From JALFST01 sp022779285 (lineage in GTDB: Bacteria > Bacillota > Clostridia > Tissierellales > Peptoniphilaceae), in the NCBI GenBank assembly GCA_050313895.1, contig JBNPMI010000001.1: DNA of 64,000 bases; one strand, written 5' to 3'. The position numbers and the translations under genes are program-made. Numbering within the stretch: position 1 is the first letter of the stretch; each line of letters begins with the position of its first letter. Under the pieces are notes generated by a model. The model worked only from the letters and a program-made list of their open reading frames with translations. It searched no databases and was not told the DNA's origin. Below, piece after piece: positions 60,819 through 64,000 of the stretch.

Positions 60819-62379
60819 GACATGCCCTCGCAATTTCTTCCGCACCCTGCCTCCGTATGCCCAACATATATTCTCCCATCAGGGTATCGCTGAGCATGGA
60901 GGAATCCTCAAAATAGCCGGCAATCTCTCCGCCATGCATTACCAAAAGGCTGTCGGAAAGCTCCATGACCTCATTCAAATCGGCAGACACCAGAAGTACA
61001 GCTCCTCCTTCTCTTGCAAAATCCACGATACGCTTTCGAATAAAGGCGGTGGCCCCCACATCCACACCACGCGTCGGCTGATCGGCGATCAAAAGGCGCG
61101 GGCTTCCGGAAAGCTCTCTGGCAACAACCACCTTTTGGATATTTCCTCCCGAAAGCATCCCCACCTCCTGTCGCTCATTTTTACATAGAATATAGTAATC
61201 CTGAATCAATTGCCGCGACAGATCATGGATTTTTTTGGAATCAAATAACGGTCCTCTATTATAACGTTTTTGATTGACACGATTGGAAATGAGATTCTCT
61301 TCCACGCTCCCTTTTGCCGCAATGCCATAGAGCATACGATCTTCGGGAATCAGCGATACACCGTTTTCTCTCAGCTTCTCCTGTGAAATGCCCAAAATGG
61401 ACGTTCCCTGCATCTCCACAGAACCGGCCTCCGCCTTGGAAAATCCGAACAAAAGATCTACAAGCTCCTTTTGACCATTGCCCTCCACTCCTGCAATGCC
61501 CAAAATTTCACCCTCTCGGACATCAAACGACACACCGCCGACCACTCTTTTTCCGAATTCATTGTGAAATTCCAGGTTTCGAACGCGCATCACAACGTTT
61601 CTCGGCTGCGCTTTGCTCTTTTCCACCTTCAGGATCACATCGCGCCCCACCATTTTGCGGGAAATTTCTTGCTGTGTCACATCCCGAGTGTTCATCGTCT
61701 CAATCAAACGACCGCCGCGTAAAACCGTGATACGATCGGTAATTTCCATGATTTCATTCAATTTATGTGAAATGAAGAGAATGGTATATCCTTCTTCCTT
61801 TAATACGGTCAGCTGACGGAAAAGCTCCTCCGTCTCCTGCTTGGTTAAAACCGCCGTCGGTTCGTCCAGAATCAGAATTTGTGCTCCACGTAAAAGTGCC
61901 TTTAAGATCTCTATTTTCTGTTTCATTCCCACGGGGACATCCGCGACTCGCGCACGCGGATCTACCGGCAGATGAAATTTTTCCGCATATTGCTCTGTAA
62001 TTGCTATTGCTTTTTCCTGATCAACAAAGATTCCTTTTTTCTTCGGCGGAATCCCGAGCACCAGATTTTCCGCTACCGTCAGGCTCGGCACCAGCATGAA
62101 ATGCTGATGTACCATTCCCACCCCCTTGGCAATAGCCACGGCAGGAGATGTCAAATTCACCTTTTCTCCGTGAATAAAGATTTCTCCTTCTGTCGGTTGT
62201 TCCAGACCGAACAGCATCTTCATGAGCGTCGTTTTTCCCGCTCCGTTCTCCCCCATAACGGCATGAATTTCTCCCTTACGCACCAAAAGAGAAATGTCTT
62301 GATTTGCCGCAACCCCGTTGGGATAGATCTTGGAAATTCCTCGCATTTCCACGGCGTACCGGATATTTTTTTCTTCCAT
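60811..62379 (-). CDS. nucleoside ABC transporter ATPase with two nucleotide-binding domains (NupO-like)
   Basis: 522 residues. First domain: Walker A MGENGAGKTTLMKMLFG, QILILDEPTAVLTKQE. Second domain: degenerate Walker A GVEGNGQKELVDLL and LSGGNIQKVVVAREL, as usual for this RbsA/NupO type. Start at 62379 (MEEKNIRYAVEM) after GAGGAAG; the frame open to 62496 includes a terminator hairpin and is not used. Confidence 0.94.
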   Translation of the reverse strand: MEEKNIRYAVEMRGISKIYPNGVAANQDISLLVRKGEIHAVMGENGAGKTTLMKMLFGLEQPTEGEIFIHGEKVNLTSPAVAIAKGVGMVHQHFMLVPSLTVAENLVLGIPPKKKGIFVDQEKAIAITEQYAEKFHLPVDPRARVADVPVGMKQKIEILKALLRGAQILILDEPTAVLTKQETEELFRQLTVLKEEGYTILFISHKLNEIMEITDRITVLRGGRLIETMNTRDVTQQEISRKMVGRDVILKVEKSKAQPRNVVMRVRNLEFHNEFGKRVVGGVSFDVREGEILGIAGVEGNGQKELVDLLFGFSKAEAGSVEMQGTSILGISQEKLRENGVSLIPEDRMLYGIAAKGSVEENLISNRVNQKRYNRGPLFDSKKIHDLSRQLIQDYYILCKNERQEVGMLSGGNIQKVVVARELSGSPRLLIADQPTRGVDVGATAFIRKRIVDFAREGGAVLLVSADLNEVMELSDSLLVMHGGEIAGYFEDSSMLSDTLMGEYMLGIRRQGAEEIARACHE

Positions 62380-62433
62380 TGGCTTCCTCTGTTTTTTATT
62401 TTCGTCCCGACTTACCACAAGAATTCCAAAGGG

Positions 62434-62466
62434 AAAAGGCCGTACTGTCTTCTCAGCACGGCCTTT
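62434..62466 (-). terminator. attenuator-like hairpin between nucleoside-binding protein and ATPase genes
   Basis: Stem AAAGGCCGT-CTG / CAG-ACGGCCTTT (one mismatch pair inside) with a 4-6 base loop, then TCCCTTT on the minus strand. Same position as the hairpin after the sugar-binding protein gene at 43811. Confidence 0.75.
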
Positions 62467-62476
62467 CCGAGGATAC

Positions 62477-63649
62477 CTACGGACGAACCTGATCACGCAG
62501 CGTGATCACGCCCTCATTGTCCTCTAATGCGGAAGGCACGGTAACCTTGCCGTCAAGAATGGCTTTTTCGGCATCCTCAACACTCTTTTTTACCTCGTCT
62601 GTCGCATATTTCGCATAATTTTTATCGGTTACGATACCGACACCGCCATCCTTGATTCCCAGTGTCACATTCGTTCCCCAGTGCTCGGAGCCCTTATCCC
62701 ACTCGTCAAACAACCAAATCATGGAATTGCCGATATTTTTAAGGCCCGAAGTCAACGTGATCGCAGCCAGGTCCTTTGAAAAGGTGGCTTCCTGATCGGA
62801 ATCCACGCCGATAAACCATGCCTTGCCGTTTTCAAGAGCCGCCTCTGCAGCACCGTTTCCGGCATTTCCCGCCACGCCCCAAATAATGTCACATTTGTTG
62901 TCGTTGATCATGGAAACTCCATATTCCTTGGCATTGGCCGTATCCACATAATCTCCCGTATATCTGGTATCCACCTTGATATTCGGGTTGACAGACTGCG
63001 CACCGCGAATATAACCATAAAGGAAGTCGTTGATTACCGGGCTGTCAATGCCGCCGACAAAGCCGATCACCGGCTCAGGATTGATTTTCTCTACGTCTGT
63101 ACTTGTTGTCATACCCCCGGCAAAAACTCCGATTAAATATCCGAGATCATTTTGTTTATACGTCAAATTGACAACATTCGCATTTTCTCCTACATAGGTA
63201 TCATCGTCAAAAATCGCATATTTTTGATTCGGATACTTGGTGGCCACTTCCTTCAAATAGTCCGGCATCTGATATGTGCCGCACACCACAAGATCATATT
63301 CTCCGGACTCGGAAACCTCGTAGAGCGTATTGAGCCAAACCGGCTTATCCTCATCTCGGCCGCCCATCTCTATGGTTTTAAGAGTAATCCGGCCATCCTT
63401 TTTCAATTTCTCCAGTCCTGCCTGGCAGGAATCAAAGAATGACCTGTCTCCAAGATTGCCGTTGACCAGATATACGACATTGCGAACCTTCGCGTTTTCC
63501 GTCGATTTTTCACTCGTTTGTGCTTGCGCCTGTGAGGTCTCCCCGGAGCCTGATGATGCCGGAGCCTTTTCCTTGCCTTGGCCGCCACATGCTGCAAGTC
63601 CAAATACAAGTACTGCCGTCATTGCGATTGTCAACCACCGTTTCTTCAT
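62477..63649 (-). CDS. BMP-family nucleoside-binding lipoprotein (NupN-like)
   Basis: 390 residues. Signal peptide with lipobox LAAC (LTIAMTAVLVFGLAACGGQ), Ser/Gln-rich linker, then the BMP domain: VVYLVNGNLGDRSFFDSCQAGLEKL, GFVGGIDSPVINDFLYGYIRGA, and VAGNAGNGAAEAALENGKAWFIGVDSDQEA. First gene of the uptake and hydrolysis operon, under a LacI-type palindrome. Binds nucleosides in known relatives (NupN, PnrA). Confidence 0.93.
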   Translation of the reverse strand: MKKRWLTIAMTAVLVFGLAACGGQGKEKAPASSGSGETSQAQAQTSEKSTENAKVRNVVYLVNGNLGDRSFFDSCQAGLEKLKKDGRITLKTIEMGGRDEDKPVWLNTLYEVSESGEYDLVVCGTYQMPDYLKEVATKYPNQKYAIFDDDTYVGENANVVNLTYKQNDLGYLIGVFAGGMTTSTDVEKINPEPVIGFVGGIDSPVINDFLYGYIRGAQSVNPNIKVDTRYTGDYVDTANAKEYGVSMINDNKCDIIWGVAGNAGNGAAEAALENGKAWFIGVDSDQEATFSKDLAAITLTSGLKNIGNSMIWLFDEWDKGSEHWGTNVTLGIKDGGVGIVTDKNYAKYATDEVKKSVEDAEKAILDGKVTVPSALEDNEGVITLRDQVRP

Positions 63650-63666
63650 AATCCCTCCTGATTCTC

Positions 63667-63680
63667 GGATAACGTTATCC
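63667..63680. promoter_or_regulatory. LacI-type operator palindrome
   Basis: Perfect 14-base palindrome GGATAACGTTATCC with the central CG typical of LacI/PurR-family sites, between the -10 box and the binding-protein gene. No LacI-family gene lies in this window. Confidence 0.7.
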
Positions 63681-63692
63681 TTTTTTAGCTCT

Positions 63693-63720
63693 ATTGTAAC
63701 CGATCAAACATGCTTTTCAA
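63693..63720 (-). promoter_or_regulatory. promoter of the nucleoside operon
   Basis: Minus strand TTGAAA (63720-63715), 16-base spacer, TACAAT (63698-63693). Confidence 0.75.
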
Positions 63721-63850
63721 AGCAAATCACGGAGGAAATCCTCCGGCAACGCCCCATCCTCCTTTGAAAAGCAGCTGTATTCCTCTCCTCAAATAAGAAA
63801 AACCGGATAAGCAAATCACCGAGACAACCGATTCCGGACAGAAATTCGGA

Positions 63851-63882
63851 CACAAAAAAACCGGCTTGGATAACCAAACCGG
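63851..63882 (-). terminator. terminator after the tRNA gene
   Basis: Stem CCGGTTTGG/CCAAGCCGG (one G-T/A-C mismatch) with a 4-base loop, then TTTTTTTGTG on the minus strand. Confidence 0.82.
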
Positions 63883-63888
63883 TTGCGA

Positions 63889-63960
63889 TTGCGGGGGCAG
63901 GATTCGAACCTACGATCTCCGGGTTATGAGCCCGACGAGATACCACTTCTCTACCCCGCG
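63889..63960 (-). tRNA. initiator tRNA-Met (CAT)
   Basis: Minus strand folds as a cloverleaf: acceptor CGCGGGG / CCCCGCA, D arm with GTGG, anticodon loop CTCATAA closed by three G-C pairs, T arm with TTCGAAT. The first base C opposite A72 leaves the unpaired end that marks initiator tRNA, and the GGG/CCC anticodon stem agrees. CCA is not encoded. The 40 bases upstream hold no other recognised gene. Confidence 0.93.
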
Positions 63961-64000
63961 ATATACGGAAAGGCACCGTCCGTTAAGGAAAGTACCTTTC

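Noticed and set aside
63704..63976. Leftward 90-residue ORF containing VSRRAHNPEIVGSNPAPA
   Set aside because: This is the well-known false protein read through a tRNA gene; the same bases form the initiator tRNA-Met.
1..64000. CRISPR arrays, phage genes, insertion sequences, rRNA
   Set aside because: No regularly spaced repeats, cas genes, transposase or integrase motifs, or rRNA signatures were seen on reading both strands.

Overview
The window looks like chromosomal DNA of an anaerobic, fermentative Firmicute (Clostridia/Tissierellia type; genus not determined). Signs of this are a CIRCE/HrcA heat-shock start, a ferredoxin-dependent 2-oxoacid oxidoreductase operon, an acyl-CoA:acetate CoA-transferase, strong Gram-positive Shine-Dalgarno sites, sigma-A promoters, many lipoproteins, and a galacto-N-biose/lacto-N-biose phosphorylase (GH112) operon of the kind found in mucosal bacteria. 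I saw no rRNA, CRISPR array, phage or insertion sequence. Nearly all DNA is coding and ordered in operons.

Layout. 1-1062: hrcA (3' end cut by the window edge) with promoter and CIRCE. 1086-6519: leftward operon of a ParA-like ATPase, a four-subunit 2-oxoacid:ferredoxin oxidoreductase (Vor/Kor type), a ferritin-like protein and a CoA-transferase; together they could turn 2-oxoacids into acyl-CoA, reduced ferredoxin and free acid. 6578-9470: rightward unit with an unknown protein, a CstA-type transporter and a small HesB-like protein. 9471-10130: gene-poor stretch with a disrupted or UGA-containing small ORF. 10131-10763: YheO-like regulator. 11139-17585: F-type ATP synthase operon. Its order is atpB-E-F-A-G-D-C with no separate atpH; the alpha subunit carries an N-terminal extension resembling the C-terminal half of delta, and the c subunit carries a signal-peptide-like extension. 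17627-27827: CBS protein, tadA, uvrA, a flavinylated reductase lipoprotein, a YwaF-like membrane protein, uvrB and ctpA. 27871-31545: tdk, ppk1 and a small membrane protein.

31561-38344: a sugar-acid locus (KdgT permease, PdxA2-type dehydrogenase, DUF1537 kinase, split UxaA-type dehydratase) divergent from a PrpR-like regulator whose AAA+ domain is degenerate. 38400-45311: GH112 phosphorylase with a complete ABC transporter. 45435-52285: purB-purA-lemA-DUF2207 and a PEPCK/HPr-kinase-like P-loop protein. 52314-55257: YtrA-type GntR regulator with an ABC exporter. 55335-56104: FMN-binding lipoprotein. 56171-63720: DUF985 cupin, then a nucleoside uptake (BMP-type ABC transporter) and hydrolysis operon with two nucleoside hydrolases behind a LacI-type palindrome. 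63851-63960: initiator tRNA-Met.

The most unusual items are the delta/alpha fusion in the ATP synthase, the extended c subunit, the family of related terminator hairpins (AGAACGG..TCAGGAG), the PEPCK/HPrK-like protein of unknown substrate and the sugar-acid operon.
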